From assembly GCF_003116015.1 (NCBI RefSeq), contig NZ_LGQZ01000082.1:1-45006 (forward strand): a DNA stretch of 45,006 bases. The letters are read 5' to 3'. The notes beneath the pieces are model-generated. The model was given only the letters and a program-made list of their open reading frames with translations. It was not told where the DNA came from and did not search any database. The position numbers were made by a program, and so were the translations under genes. Shown here in pieces: positions 25,452 through 36,660 of this stretch (positions within the stretch are counted from its first letter, which is position 1; each line of letters begins with the position of its first letter). This DNA is from Azospirillum sp. TSO22-1. GTDB lineage: Bacteria > Pseudomonadota > Alphaproteobacteria > Azospirillales > Azospirillaceae.

Positions 25452-25664
25452 GTGGACGCGGCAACGAAGCATATGGTCGAGGACATCTACCAGGAGGCGG
25501 CGCAGGAAGCCCTGCGACGTGGACTGTCCCGGCTGACGTCGCACAAGGAGGGGGTGGTGGCTGCCGCCATGCTGCTGTCGGCGATCACCGGACAGGAGGA
25601 CGACGAGGCCAGAGGCGCCGTCGTCGGGCTCAACCTTCGGCCGGCCTACGGGGAAGAGGCATGA
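25452..25664 (+). CDS. Small helical protein in the fliI unit, unknown
   Basis: A 70-residue protein with predicted GTG start at 25452; AAGGAG ends 11 bases upstream, slightly far. An ATG at 25473 is the alternative. The N-terminal part is an amphipathic helix (MVEDIYQEAAQEALRRGLSRL), followed by a hydrophobic helix (GVVAAAMLLSAITG) and an acidic tail. Its TGA overlaps the next ATG (ATGA). No family recognised. Its length is about half that of FliJ. Confidence 0.55.
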   Translation: MDAATKHMVEDIYQEAAQEALRRGLSRLTSHKEGVVAAAMLLSAITGQEDDEARGAVVGLNLRPAYGEEA

Positions 25665-26101
25665 CGCCGCCCGCCCGCGCCTGCCCGCGCCGCTCCGACC
25701 GGCTCCGGCTGGCCGCCGCCCTGGCCGTGGCGCTCACCGCCGCACCGGCGGCGGCGGAGACGTTCGACACCAGCATCTGTCGGCTGTTGCCGCAATATGT
25801 GCCGTCCGCCGAGGTCGCCTATACGCCGGGCATCGACGTGCATGGCCGTCCGGTGGCCCCCGCCGACGTCCGCGGCTCCGCCGGGGTGCGGATCGCCGAC
25901 CGGCTGGACATCCCGCTCACCCTGGGCCTCGCGCGGCGGCTCGGGCTGGCGGTGCCGCCCTCCGCGAAGGCGCTGGGGACGCAGGCCGAGGTCGGGCGTC
26001 TGTCCTTGTTCGGCGACGTGCTGCTCTTCAATGGCCAGCCGCTCGGCGAATTCAGCCAATCGGAGCTGATCGCGCTGTGCCGGAGCCCTCCTGCGGACTG
26101 A
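25661..26101 (+). CDS. Secreted protein of unknown function at the end of the fliI unit
   Basis: A 146-residue protein with a Sec signal peptide (LRLAAALAVALTAAPAAAE, cleavage near residue 33), hence probably periplasmic. The mature part contains two cysteines (SICRLL and ALCRSP) at its two ends, which may form a disulfide. It has the repeated theme DVHGRPVAPADV / VRIADRLDIPLTLGLARRLGLAVP / LSLFGDVLLFNGQPLGEFSQSELIALC. Translation is probably coupled to the preceding small gene. The last 50 bases overlap the 3' end of the convergent AI-2E family gene. Function unknown; a flagellar envelope role is suggested only by its operon. Confidence 0.7.
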   Translation: MTPPARACPRRSDRLRLAAALAVALTAAPAAAETFDTSICRLLPQYVPSAEVAYTPGIDVHGRPVAPADVRGSAGVRIADRLDIPLTLGLARRLGLAVPPSAKALGTQAEVGRLSLFGDVLLFNGQPLGEFSQSELIALCRSPPAD

Positions 26102-27215
26102 CGGCGCCGGCTTGCTCGGTCCCGCCGCTCCATTCCCGGACGAGGCGGTAGGCGACGGCGAGCAGCACCGGACCGAGGAAGAGTCCGATCAGGCCGAGCG
26201 CGATCAGGCCGCCGACGATCCCCAGGAAGATGACGATGAAGGGCAGGTTGGCACTCCGGCCGACCAGGATCGGCCGGAGGATGTTGTCGAGGCTGCCGAC
26301 CACGATCCCGACCCACACCAGGATGAACAGTCCCATCCCGGTGTCGCCCTTGTTGAACAGCCAGACCACCACCGGAACCCAGATGATCGCCGGTCCCATC
26401 GGCACCAGCGTGAGGAAGAAGGTGATGAACCCCAGGAGGAAGGCGCCCGGAACGCCGGCGATGCGGTAGCCCAGCGCGGCGGCGATCGCCTGCACCAGGG
26501 CGGTGCCGAGAACGCCCTGCACGACGCCGTTGATCGTGTCGCCGGCGACGTCGAGGGACTGGCGCGCCCGGGGGCCGGCGAGCCGCCCCATGACGTTCCG
26601 CAGCCGGTGCACGGCGGCACGGCCGTCGCGGTAGAAGAAGAAGGCGATGAAGACGCTGATCGCGATCAGCGACGTCCCGGACAGAAGGCCGCCGGCGGCC
26701 GCGACGACCAGATCGCGGATCTCTCCCATCTGCGGCTGAAGCACGGTGCGGAGGTCCGCCTCGCCACGGGCCAGGGCGCCCCAGACCTCCTGCAGCCGGT
26801 CGCCGACCAGGGGAAGGCCGGCCAGCCAGTCCGGCAACGGCGGCAGCCCCCGCTCCATCACCGCATGGACGGCCTCGAAAAGCCGCACGACGTTCTCCGA
26901 CAGCCCGACGCCCAGCGCCGCGAGCGGCCCGATGAGCACCGCCATGACCAGCAGCGTCATGATGGCCGCCGAGAGCGTCGTCCGGCCGCCGAGCGCGCGC
27001 TCGAGGCGCTCGTGCAGCCTCCAGGTGCTGAAGGTGAGGATGATCGCCCACAGGATGGCCGCGATGAACGGCCGGAGCACGACGAAGCAGCCGATCAGCA
27101 GGACCAGCATCATCGACAGGACGAGCGCCTTGCGGACATAGCCCGTCTCGTCGTGCTCCGGCGCGTCCAGAGGCTCGGAATACGCGAGCCGCCCGTCATG
27201 CATGAAGTCCGTCAT
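26052..27215 (-). CDS. AI-2E/PerM family membrane transporter
   Basis: A 387-residue inner-membrane protein with about seven to eight hydrophobic segments (for example LVLSMMLVLLIGCFVVLRPFIAAILWAIILTF near the N-terminus). The family core is present: GVVQGVLGTALVQAIAAALGY, GFITFFLTLVPMGPAIIWVPV and DNILRPILVGRSANLP. Members export or exchange varied solutes, including AI-2 and Na+ or protons, so the substrate cannot be told. I chose the ATG at 27215 (MTDFMHDG). GAGG lies about 11 bases upstream, and the longer frame above it is Arg/Pro-rich and unlike protein. It is the last gene of a nine-gene minus-strand series and overlaps a convergent gene by 50 bases. Confidence 0.88.
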   Translation of the reverse strand: MTDFMHDGRLAYSEPLDAPEHDETGYVRKALVLSMMLVLLIGCFVVLRPFIAAILWAIILTFSTWRLHERLERALGGRTTLSAAIMTLLVMAVLIGPLAALGVGLSENVVRLFEAVHAVMERGLPPLPDWLAGLPLVGDRLQEVWGALARGEADLRTVLQPQMGEIRDLVVAAAGGLLSGTSLIAISVFIAFFFYRDGRAAVHRLRNVMGRLAGPRARQSLDVAGDTINGVVQGVLGTALVQAIAAALGYRIAGVPGAFLLGFITFFLTLVPMGPAIIWVPVVVWLFNKGDTGMGLFILVWVGIVVGSLDNILRPILVGRSANLPFIVIFLGIVGGLIALGLIGLFLGPVLLAVAYRLVREWSGGTEQAGAVSPQEGSGTARSAPIG

Positions 27216-27264
27216 GGCTGTTCTGCCCTCATCGCGGGTGCGTCCGGCCGTCCGGCGGCGTTGA

Positions 27265-30027
<2,763 letters not shown>

Positions 30028-30080
30028 GCGATCCTCCCTGGTTTGGTGTTGGCCCGTTTTAAGTTGGACGTGTGGCGCGA

Positions 30081-33000
30081 TCAGGCTCCCCGGGCCACTT
30101 CCTTCGTGGGCGGAGGCTCATGCTGGCGCATGGTCTCGCCGTGGCCGGGCGTAACGGTTTCCCGCTTCTCCGATTCGGGTTCCTTGATGCGGAACCACGC
30201 GACGTAGAGGGCCGGCAGGAACAGCAGCGTCAGCACGGTCGCCACGATCAGGCCGCCGATGATCGCGTAGGCCATCGGCCCCCAGAAGACCTCCGGCGCG
30301 ATGGGAATCATGCCCAGGCTGGCCGCCGCCGCCGTCAGCAGGATGGGGCGCACCCGGTGCATGGTGGCGTTGATCACCGCGTCCCAGGGGTGCTCGCCCA
30401 TCGCCAGATGCTCGTCGATCTGGGCGATCATGATGACCGAGTTGCGGACGATCATGCCGATCAGCGCGACCACGCCCAGGATGGCGACGAAGCCCAGCGG
30501 CGTGCCGGTCGGCAGCAGCGCCGCGACGACGCCGATCAGGCCGAGCGGGGCGACGCTGATCACCAGGAACAGCTTCTGGAAGCCCTGGAGCTGGACCATC
30601 AGCACCGTGAGCATGACGAAGATCATGATCGGGAAGACCGCGGTGATCGACGCCATGCCCTTGGCGCTGTTCTCGACCGTGCCGCCGACCTCGATCGAGT
30701 AGCCGGGCGGCAGGCTGCGGCGCAGCTCGTCCACGGCCGGCGCCAGTTGCTTCACCACCGTCGCCGCCTGGAGCGGCGGGACGAGGTCGGCCTGCACGGT
30801 GATCGTCGGCAGACGGGTGCGCCGCCAGATCAGCGGCTGCTCCAGGTCGTAGCGCAGCGTCGCGACCTCTCCCAGCGGCACGGTGTGCCCGTCCGGGATG
30901 GCCACCTGGAGATTGCGCAGCGTCTCGATGGAGCTGCGCTCGGCGTTGCTTGCCTGGGCGACGACGTCGATCAGGTAGATGTTGTCGCGCACCTGGGTGA
31001 AGGCGGCGCCCGACACCGTGGCGTTCAGGGCCTGCGTGAGGGACTTGGAACTGATGCCCAGCTGGCGCGCCTTGTCCTGGTCAACATCGACCCGCACCAC
31101 CTTCGACGGCTCGTTCCAGTCGTAGTTGATCAGCTGCGTGTAGGGGTTCGTGCCGATGGTGTCGGCCATTCGGGCGGCCAGCGACCGCACCCCGCCAACG
31201 TCCGGCCCGGACACGCGGTACTGGATCGGCCAGCCGACCGGCGGTCCCAGTTCCAGCGCGCTCACCCGGGTGTTCAGGTCGGAGAAGTCCTCGTTCAGGA
31301 TCTTCTCCAGCCGGGCGCGGACGGCGTCGCGGACCTTGTAGCCCTTGGTCACCACCACCGCCTGCGCGAAGTAGTCGTTGGCGAGTTGGACGTCCAGGGG
31401 CAGGTAGAAGCGCACCGCGCCCTGGCCGATGTAGAAGCTCCAGTGATCGACGTCCGGGTCGGCGGCCAGCACCTTCTCCAGCCGGTCCACCGTGTCGCGG
31501 GTCGACATGATCGACGCGGTCTGGGGAAGCGTCAGGTTGACCAGCAGTTCCGGACGGTCCGAGGCCGGGAAGAACTGCTGCTGCACGAAGCGCAAGCCGT
31601 ACACCGACAGGGCGAACAGGGCGACCGTCACCAGGATCACCAGATACCGCATCCGCATGGCGAAGCGCAGGCCGCCCCGGAACGCGCGCATCAGCCGGCC
31701 GGGCTCGTGCGAATGCTGCTTGCCCATGGTGGCCTTCAGGACGTTCACCCCGATCAGCGGGGCGAACAGGACCGCCACGATCCAGGAGAACAGCAGCGCC
31801 ATCGCGATCACCGCGAACAGCGTGAAGCAGTATTCCGCCGCCCCGCCCTGGGCGAAGCCGATCGGGATGAAGCCGGCCACGGTGATCAGGGTGCCGGTCA
31901 GCATCGGGAAGGCCGTGGACGTGTAGGCGAAGGTCGCCGCCTTATCCAGCGTGAAGCCTTCCTCCAGCTTGGTGATCATCATCTCCACGGTGATCATCGC
32001 GTCGTCCACCAGCAGCCCCAGCGCGATGATCAGCGCGCCCAGCGAGATCCGCTGCAACGCGATGCCGTAGAACTCCATGCCGATGAAGGTCATCGCCAGC
32101 ACCAGCGGGATGGACGTCGCCACCACCAGCCCGGCGCGCAGACCCAGGCTGACGAAGCTGACCGCCAGCACGATGATGACCGCCTCCTCAAGCGCCTTGG
32201 TGAAGCCGGCGACCGAGTCCTCGACGACCACCGACTGGTTGGCGACGAGATGCACGCCGATGCCGACCGGCAGGTTGGCTTCGACCTGGCGCATCCGCTC
32301 GCGGATCCCCTCGCCGAAGGCCAGCACGTTGCCGCCCGCCGCCATGGAAATCGTCAGGCCGATGGCGGGTTCGCCGTTGTAGCGGAAGATCGGCGTCGGC
32401 GGGTCGACGTAGCCGCGCCGCACCTGCGCCAGATCGGCCAGCCGATAGAACTTGCCGTTGGCCCGCAGGCTGATCGCACGCAGGCTGTCTTCGGAGGTGA
32501 AGGCGCCGCTCACCCGCACCGTGATCTTCTCGTCGCCGGCCTGGACCACGCCGGCCGGCGCCACCGCGTTCTGGGCCTGGAGTTCGGCGATGACCTGCTC
32601 GCGGTCGATGCCCATCGCGGCGAGCTGCCGCGTCGAGAAATCCAGATAGATCCTCTCGTTCTGCAGGCCGGTGAACTGCACCTTGCCGACGTCGCGCACG
32701 CGCATCAGCTCGGCCCGCGCGAACTCCGCGTAGTCCTTGAGCTCACGGTAGCTGAACCCGTCGGCCGTGAAGGCGTAGACGGTGCCGAAGGTGTCGCCGA
32801 ACTCGTCGTTGAAGGCCGGCCCCTGCACGCCCTGCGGCAGGGTGCCCTTCATGTCGGCGATCTTCTTGCGGACCTGATACCAGAGGTCCGGCACCTGATC
32901 GGCGGGCGTGTAGTCCTTCAGGTTGACGTAGACGACCGACACGCCCGGCTTGGTGTAGCTCTTGACGTAGTCGAGGTACGGAATTTCCTCGAGCTTCTTC

Positions 33001-33212
33001 TCGATCGGGTCGGTCACCAGGTTCATGGTGTCGTCGATGGTGGCGCCGGGCCAGTTGGCCTGGACCAACATGGTCTTGATGGTGAAGGCGGGGTCTTCCT
33101 CCCGGCCCAGCCGCATGTACGCCAGGCCGCCGGCCAGCGTCAGCGAGATGATCAGATACCAGACGAAGGAGCGGTGGTTCAGTGCCCACTCGGAGAGATT
33201 GAAGCCCATCAT
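30081..33212 (-). CDS. RND efflux transporter permease (AcrB/TriC-like)
   Basis: A 1043-residue inner-membrane RND pump. The N-terminus has LNHRSFVWYLIISLTLAGGLAYMRLGREEDPAF. The proton-relay motif GLLVDDAMITVE (two Asp in TM4) is intact, and the second half repeats the TM pattern, ending VATVLTLLFLPALYVAWF. The REDPAFTIKTM motif is that of the TriC-like branch. The start (ATG ATG at 33212/33209) overlaps the stop of the upstream adaptor gene, so the two are coupled. Two adaptor genes precede one permease, as in Pseudomonas TriABC. No outer-membrane TolC-type gene is in the window. Confidence 0.95.
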   Translation of the reverse strand: MMGFNLSEWALNHRSFVWYLIISLTLAGGLAYMRLGREEDPAFTIKTMLVQANWPGATIDDTMNLVTDPIEKKLEEIPYLDYVKSYTKPGVSVVYVNLKDYTPADQVPDLWYQVRKKIADMKGTLPQGVQGPAFNDEFGDTFGTVYAFTADGFSYRELKDYAEFARAELMRVRDVGKVQFTGLQNERIYLDFSTRQLAAMGIDREQVIAELQAQNAVAPAGVVQAGDEKITVRVSGAFTSEDSLRAISLRANGKFYRLADLAQVRRGYVDPPTPIFRYNGEPAIGLTISMAAGGNVLAFGEGIRERMRQVEANLPVGIGVHLVANQSVVVEDSVAGFTKALEEAVIIVLAVSFVSLGLRAGLVVATSIPLVLAMTFIGMEFYGIALQRISLGALIIALGLLVDDAMITVEMMITKLEEGFTLDKAATFAYTSTAFPMLTGTLITVAGFIPIGFAQGGAAEYCFTLFAVIAMALLFSWIVAVLFAPLIGVNVLKATMGKQHSHEPGRLMRAFRGGLRFAMRMRYLVILVTVALFALSVYGLRFVQQQFFPASDRPELLVNLTLPQTASIMSTRDTVDRLEKVLAADPDVDHWSFYIGQGAVRFYLPLDVQLANDYFAQAVVVTKGYKVRDAVRARLEKILNEDFSDLNTRVSALELGPPVGWPIQYRVSGPDVGGVRSLAARMADTIGTNPYTQLINYDWNEPSKVVRVDVDQDKARQLGISSKSLTQALNATVSGAAFTQVRDNIYLIDVVAQASNAERSSIETLRNLQVAIPDGHTVPLGEVATLRYDLEQPLIWRRTRLPTITVQADLVPPLQAATVVKQLAPAVDELRRSLPPGYSIEVGGTVENSAKGMASITAVFPIMIFVMLTVLMVQLQGFQKLFLVISVAPLGLIGVVAALLPTGTPLGFVAILGVVALIGMIVRNSVIMIAQIDEHLAMGEHPWDAVINATMHRVRPILLTAAAASLGMIPIAPEVFWGPMAYAIIGGLIVATVLTLLFLPALYVAWFRIKEPESEKRETVTPGHGETMRQHEPPPTKEVARGA

Positions 33213-34336
33213 CGTGCCACCGCCGCTTGGGTTTCCTGGTTGAGCCGGACCCGCTGGCCTTCGGAAAGGCTGCGCACCCCCGCGGTGACCACGATGTCGC
33301 CACGGGAAAGCCCGCTCGATACGGTGACCGGACGCTCGGCCTCCCGGGGCTGGACGGCGATCTCGCGGCGATGAACGGCCTGGGCCTTGGGATCGGCGAG
33401 CCAGACGAACATCCGCCCGGCGTCCTCGAACACCGCCGACGCCGGCAGCTCGACCACCGGGGCCGGCGGCTGCTTGAGGCGCCCGGTCACGGTCGCGCCC
33501 AGCCGCAGGGCGTCGGGCGGGTTCTCCAGCGCGATCCGGACGGTGTGCGTGCGGGTGACCGGATCGGCCTGCGGCGAGACCTCGCGGACACGGCCGGGCG
33601 CCGCGACGTCCGGCGCGCCGGCCAGCGCCACCTCGATCACGGGTTCCTTCGGTGCGCCGCGGATGCCGGCCTCGGCGATGTTGAACACCGCCTCGCGCTC
33701 CTCCGGCTGGGCGACCCGCACCACCATCGCGCCCGCCTCGACCACCTGGCCGGGCTCCGCGCCGGTCGCGGTCACCACGCCGTTCCGGTCGGCCTGGAGT
33801 TCGGTGTAGCCGACGCGGTCGCGGGCCGACTGGAGCGCCGCGTCCGCCGCCACGACTTTGGCTTCCGCCGTGCGCATCGACAGCAGCGCCGCGTCGTAGA
33901 GCGCCTGCGACGTGTTCCCGTTCGCCAGCAGCTGGCGCTTGCGGAGTTCCTCGTTGCGCGCCTGCAGCTGTTCGGCCTGCGCGGCGGCCAGGTTCGCCTC
34001 CGCCGTCCGCAGCGCGTTGCGCTGGTCCTGGTCGTCCAACCGGGCGAGGACGGCGCCCGCGCTGACCCGGTCGCCGACATCGACGCCCCGCTGGACGAGC
34101 TTGCCGGCGATGCGGAAGCCCAGATCGGCGTCGGCCCGCGCCTCGATGGTGCCGGTGACGGTGCCGGCCATGCGGAAGGTGACCGGATCGACGGTCACGG
34201 TGCGGACGGGGCGAACCACCGGGGCCGCCCCCTCGTCGTGCCGCTTCGCCTCGTGACACCCGCCGAGCGCCGCGGCCAGCAGGAGGAGGGCAACCGAAGG
34301 CGGACCGGCCATCCGCCGCTGCGTCGCGTGCGTCAT
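33209..34336 (-). CDS. RND efflux periplasmic adaptor (second of two)
   Basis: A 375-residue HlyD/MFP family lipoprotein. It has a signal with lipobox LGGC (GPPSVALLLLAAALGGCHEAKRH), a lipoyl/beta-barrel half (VTGTIEARADADLGFRIAGKL and RVSAGAVLARLDDQDQRNAL), a helical hairpin (AEANLAAAQAEQLQARNEELRKRQLL), and the return lipoyl half (YTELQADRNGVVTATGAEPGQVVEAG). It starts with ATGA overlapping the stop of the first adaptor and ends overlapping the permease start. It is clearly a paralogue of the first adaptor. Confidence 0.93.
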   Translation of the reverse strand: MTHATQRRMAGPPSVALLLLAAALGGCHEAKRHDEGAAPVVRPVRTVTVDPVTFRMAGTVTGTIEARADADLGFRIAGKLVQRGVDVGDRVSAGAVLARLDDQDQRNALRTAEANLAAAQAEQLQARNEELRKRQLLANGNTSQALYDAALLSMRTAEAKVVAADAALQSARDRVGYTELQADRNGVVTATGAEPGQVVEAGAMVVRVAQPEEREAVFNIAEAGIRGAPKEPVIEVALAGAPDVAAPGRVREVSPQADPVTRTHTVRIALENPPDALRLGATVTGRLKQPPAPVVELPASAVFEDAGRMFVWLADPKAQAVHRREIAVQPREAERPVTVSSGLSRGDIVVTAGVRSLSEGQRVRLNQETQAAVAR

Positions 34337-35415
34337 GCGCCGCTCCCTTGCTTGATGGCGACCTTCTGTCCCGCCCGCAGCTTCTGGACGCCGCCGACCA
34401 CGACGACGTCGCCGACCGCGAGGCCGTCGGCGACGGTGAAGGTGCCGGTGTCGTACTGCAGCACGGAGATCGGCCGCAGGCTCACGGTGTCGGCCGGCCG
34501 TGCCACGACCCACACCGCGGGCTGGCCGTCCGCCGTCTGGAACAGCGCCGTCGACGGCAGGTTGACCACCGACTGCGTCGGCAGCTTGGCCCGCCCGGTC
34601 ACCGCGGCTCCCAGCAGGAAGGCGGCGGGCGCGGCGGGCAGCGACACCTTGACCGTGTAGGTCCGGGTCACCGGATCGACGTTCGGCGACACCTCGCGGA
34701 TCGTTCCCTCCATGGCGATGGCCGGGTCGCTGACCAGCCGGACCTCGACCGGCGGCACGCCGGCCCGGCCCTCGAGGCGGAGGCTCGCCCCCGGCACCTG
34801 GAAGACCGCCTCCCGTTCGGCGGGATCGGCCAGCCGCAGCACCATCTGGCCGGCGGCGACCACCTGCCCGGGCTCCGCCGCCTTGGCGGTGATGACGCCG
34901 TCGCGGTCGGCCCGCAGCTCGGTGTACGACAGGGTATCCTTGGCCGAGCGCAGCTTCGCCTCCGCCGAGCCCAGCTCGGCCTGGGCCTGGCTGTAGCGGC
35001 GCTGCGCGTTGTCGTACTGGACCCGGGTGGTGAACCCGTCGGCGAGCAGCGAGCGCTGGCGCTCCTCCTGGGTCCGGCTCTGCTCGACGAAGGCCTGCGC
35101 CGCGGACACGTCGGATTCCGCCGACTTCACGGAATTCTCCTGGTCCTGGCTGTCGAGCTGCGCGAGCAGCTGTCCGTTCGTCACCGCCTGCCCGACATCG
35201 ACGAGCCGCTTGACCACCTTGCCGCCGACGCGGAAGCCCAGGTTGCTCTCGCTGCGCGCCCGGATGTCACCCGTCAGCGCCGCCGTGCGGCTGAACTGCG
35301 TCACCTGCACCGGCAGGGCGCGGACGAGGGTCGCCTCGGCGGGCGGCGGCGCCGACTGCCGGCATCCCAGGAGCATGAGGCTGATGACGATCGCCGCTCT
35401 TCCCGTCCATGCCAT
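34333..35415 (-). CDS. RND efflux periplasmic adaptor (first of two)
   Basis: A 360-residue HlyD/MFP lipoprotein with lipobox LLGC (IVISLMLLGCRQSAPPPAE). The same plan as its neighbour: LTGDIRARSESNLGFRVGGKVVKRLVDVGQAV, hairpin helices (AAQAFVEQSRTQEERQRSLLADGF), and YTELRADRDGVITAKAAEPGQVVAAGQMVLRLADPAEREAVF. It begins 28 bases after the ackA stop, so it may be transcribed with the acetate genes. Dual adaptors usually act as a heteromer with one permease. Confidence 0.93.
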   Translation of the reverse strand: MAWTGRAAIVISLMLLGCRQSAPPPAEATLVRALPVQVTQFSRTAALTGDIRARSESNLGFRVGGKVVKRLVDVGQAVTNGQLLAQLDSQDQENSVKSAESDVSAAQAFVEQSRTQEERQRSLLADGFTTRVQYDNAQRRYSQAQAELGSAEAKLRSAKDTLSYTELRADRDGVITAKAAEPGQVVAAGQMVLRLADPAEREAVFQVPGASLRLEGRAGVPPVEVRLVSDPAIAMEGTIREVSPNVDPVTRTYTVKVSLPAAPAAFLLGAAVTGRAKLPTQSVVNLPSTALFQTADGQPAVWVVARPADTVSLRPISVLQYDTGTFTVADGLAVGDVVVVGGVQKLRAGQKVAIKQGSGA

Positions 35416-35443
35416 GCTGCCGCGCTCCCTCTCGATGGCCGGC

Positions 35444-36655
35444 TCAGGCGGGGTGCCGCCCGCCGAGGATGTCCCGGGTGTGGAGCGCGATCATCCGCTC
35501 CTCGTCCGTCGGGATGACGTAGGCCTTGACCCGGCTGTCCGGCCGCGTGATGCGCAACTCGCCCGCCTCGTTGGCCCGTTCGTCGACAGCGACGCCGAGC
35601 CAGCGCGCCCGCTGCGCGATGGCCTTGCGGATCGCCGGCGCGCGCTCGCCGATGCCGGCGGTGAAGACCAGCGCGTCGATGCCGCCCATGGCGGCCGCCA
35701 TCGCCCCGATGGCGAGGCTGGCCCGATGGATGAAGTACCCCAGCGCCAGCGCGGCCCGCGGGTCCGGGCTGGCGAGCAGGTCGCGGACGTCGTTGCTGAT
35801 CCCGGACAGGGCCTTCAGGCCGCAGTCGTGGTAGAGCAGCCGCTCGACCGCGCGGACGTCCATGCCCTTGTCGATCAGGTACAGGACGACGCCGGGATCG
35901 AGCTGCCCCGGCCGCGTTCCCATCGGCAGCCCGTCGAGCGCGGTGAACCCCATCGTGCTTTCGACGCTGCGCCCGTCCTGGATGGCGCACAGGCTGGCCC
36001 CGCTGCCGAGGTGGGCGACCACGACGCGCCCGCCGGCGATTTCGGGCGCGAGGGCCGGCAGGCGCCGGGCGATGTACTCGTAGCTCAGCCCGTGGAAGCC
36101 GTAGCGGCGCACACCCTCGCGGTACAGCTCCTCCGGAATGGCGTAGCGGTCGGCCAGCTCGGAGTGATGCCGGTGGAAGGCGGTGTCGAAGCACGCCACC
36201 TGGAGGAGGCCGGGCATGAGCGCGCGGATCGCCCGGATCGGCGCCAGATTGTTCGGCTGGTGCAGGGGCGCCAGCGGGACGTACGTCTCCAGCGTGGCGA
36301 TCACCGCGTCGTCGACCGCCACGTGGGCGTGGTAAGCGGCGCCGCCATGGACGACGCGATGGCCGACCGCCGCGGGCATCGCGCCGCCGAGTTGCTCGCG
36401 CAACCAGCCGCCGAGGAAGGCGAGGGCTTCGGGCACGCTGTCGCCGGGCCGCGCGGGGAGCGGCTCGACATGCACCGCGTCGCCGTCACCCTTCAGGACC
36501 AGCCGCGGGTGCGTGCCGATTCCCTCGACCAGCCCGCGCAGGCGCACGCCGAGGCCGTCCGCGGCTCCCCCGCCGTCCGCCCCGCCGTCCGCGTCGAACA
36601 GCTGGAACTTGATGCTGGATGACCCGGCGTTGATCACGAGGATCGTGTCGGCCAT
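35444..36655 (-). CDS. ackA: Acetate kinase AckA
   Basis: AckA converts acetyl phosphate and ADP to acetate and ATP. The 403-residue protein has the phosphate-binding ILVINAGSSSIKFQLF at the N-terminus, VGHRVVHGG, CFDTAFHR, YGFHGLSYEYIARRLP, VVVAHLGSGASLCAI and MGFTALDGLPMGTRPGQLDPGV. These are all signature blocks of the ASKHA acetate kinase fold. I chose the ATG at 36655 (MADTILVINAG), 5 bases after the pta-type stop. The pairing with phosphate acetyltransferase forms the Ack-Pta route between acetyl-CoA and acetate. Confidence 0.97.
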   Translation of the reverse strand: MADTILVINAGSSSIKFQLFDADGGADGGGAADGLGVRLRGLVEGIGTHPRLVLKGDGDAVHVEPLPARPGDSVPEALAFLGGWLREQLGGAMPAAVGHRVVHGGAAYHAHVAVDDAVIATLETYVPLAPLHQPNNLAPIRAIRALMPGLLQVACFDTAFHRHHSELADRYAIPEELYREGVRRYGFHGLSYEYIARRLPALAPEIAGGRVVVAHLGSGASLCAIQDGRSVESTMGFTALDGLPMGTRPGQLDPGVVLYLIDKGMDVRAVERLLYHDCGLKALSGISNDVRDLLASPDPRAALALGYFIHRASLAIGAMAAAMGGIDALVFTAGIGERAPAIRKAIAQRARWLGVAVDERANEAGELRITRPDSRVKAYVIPTDEERMIALHTRDILGGRHPA

Positions 36656-36660
36656 GGCGG

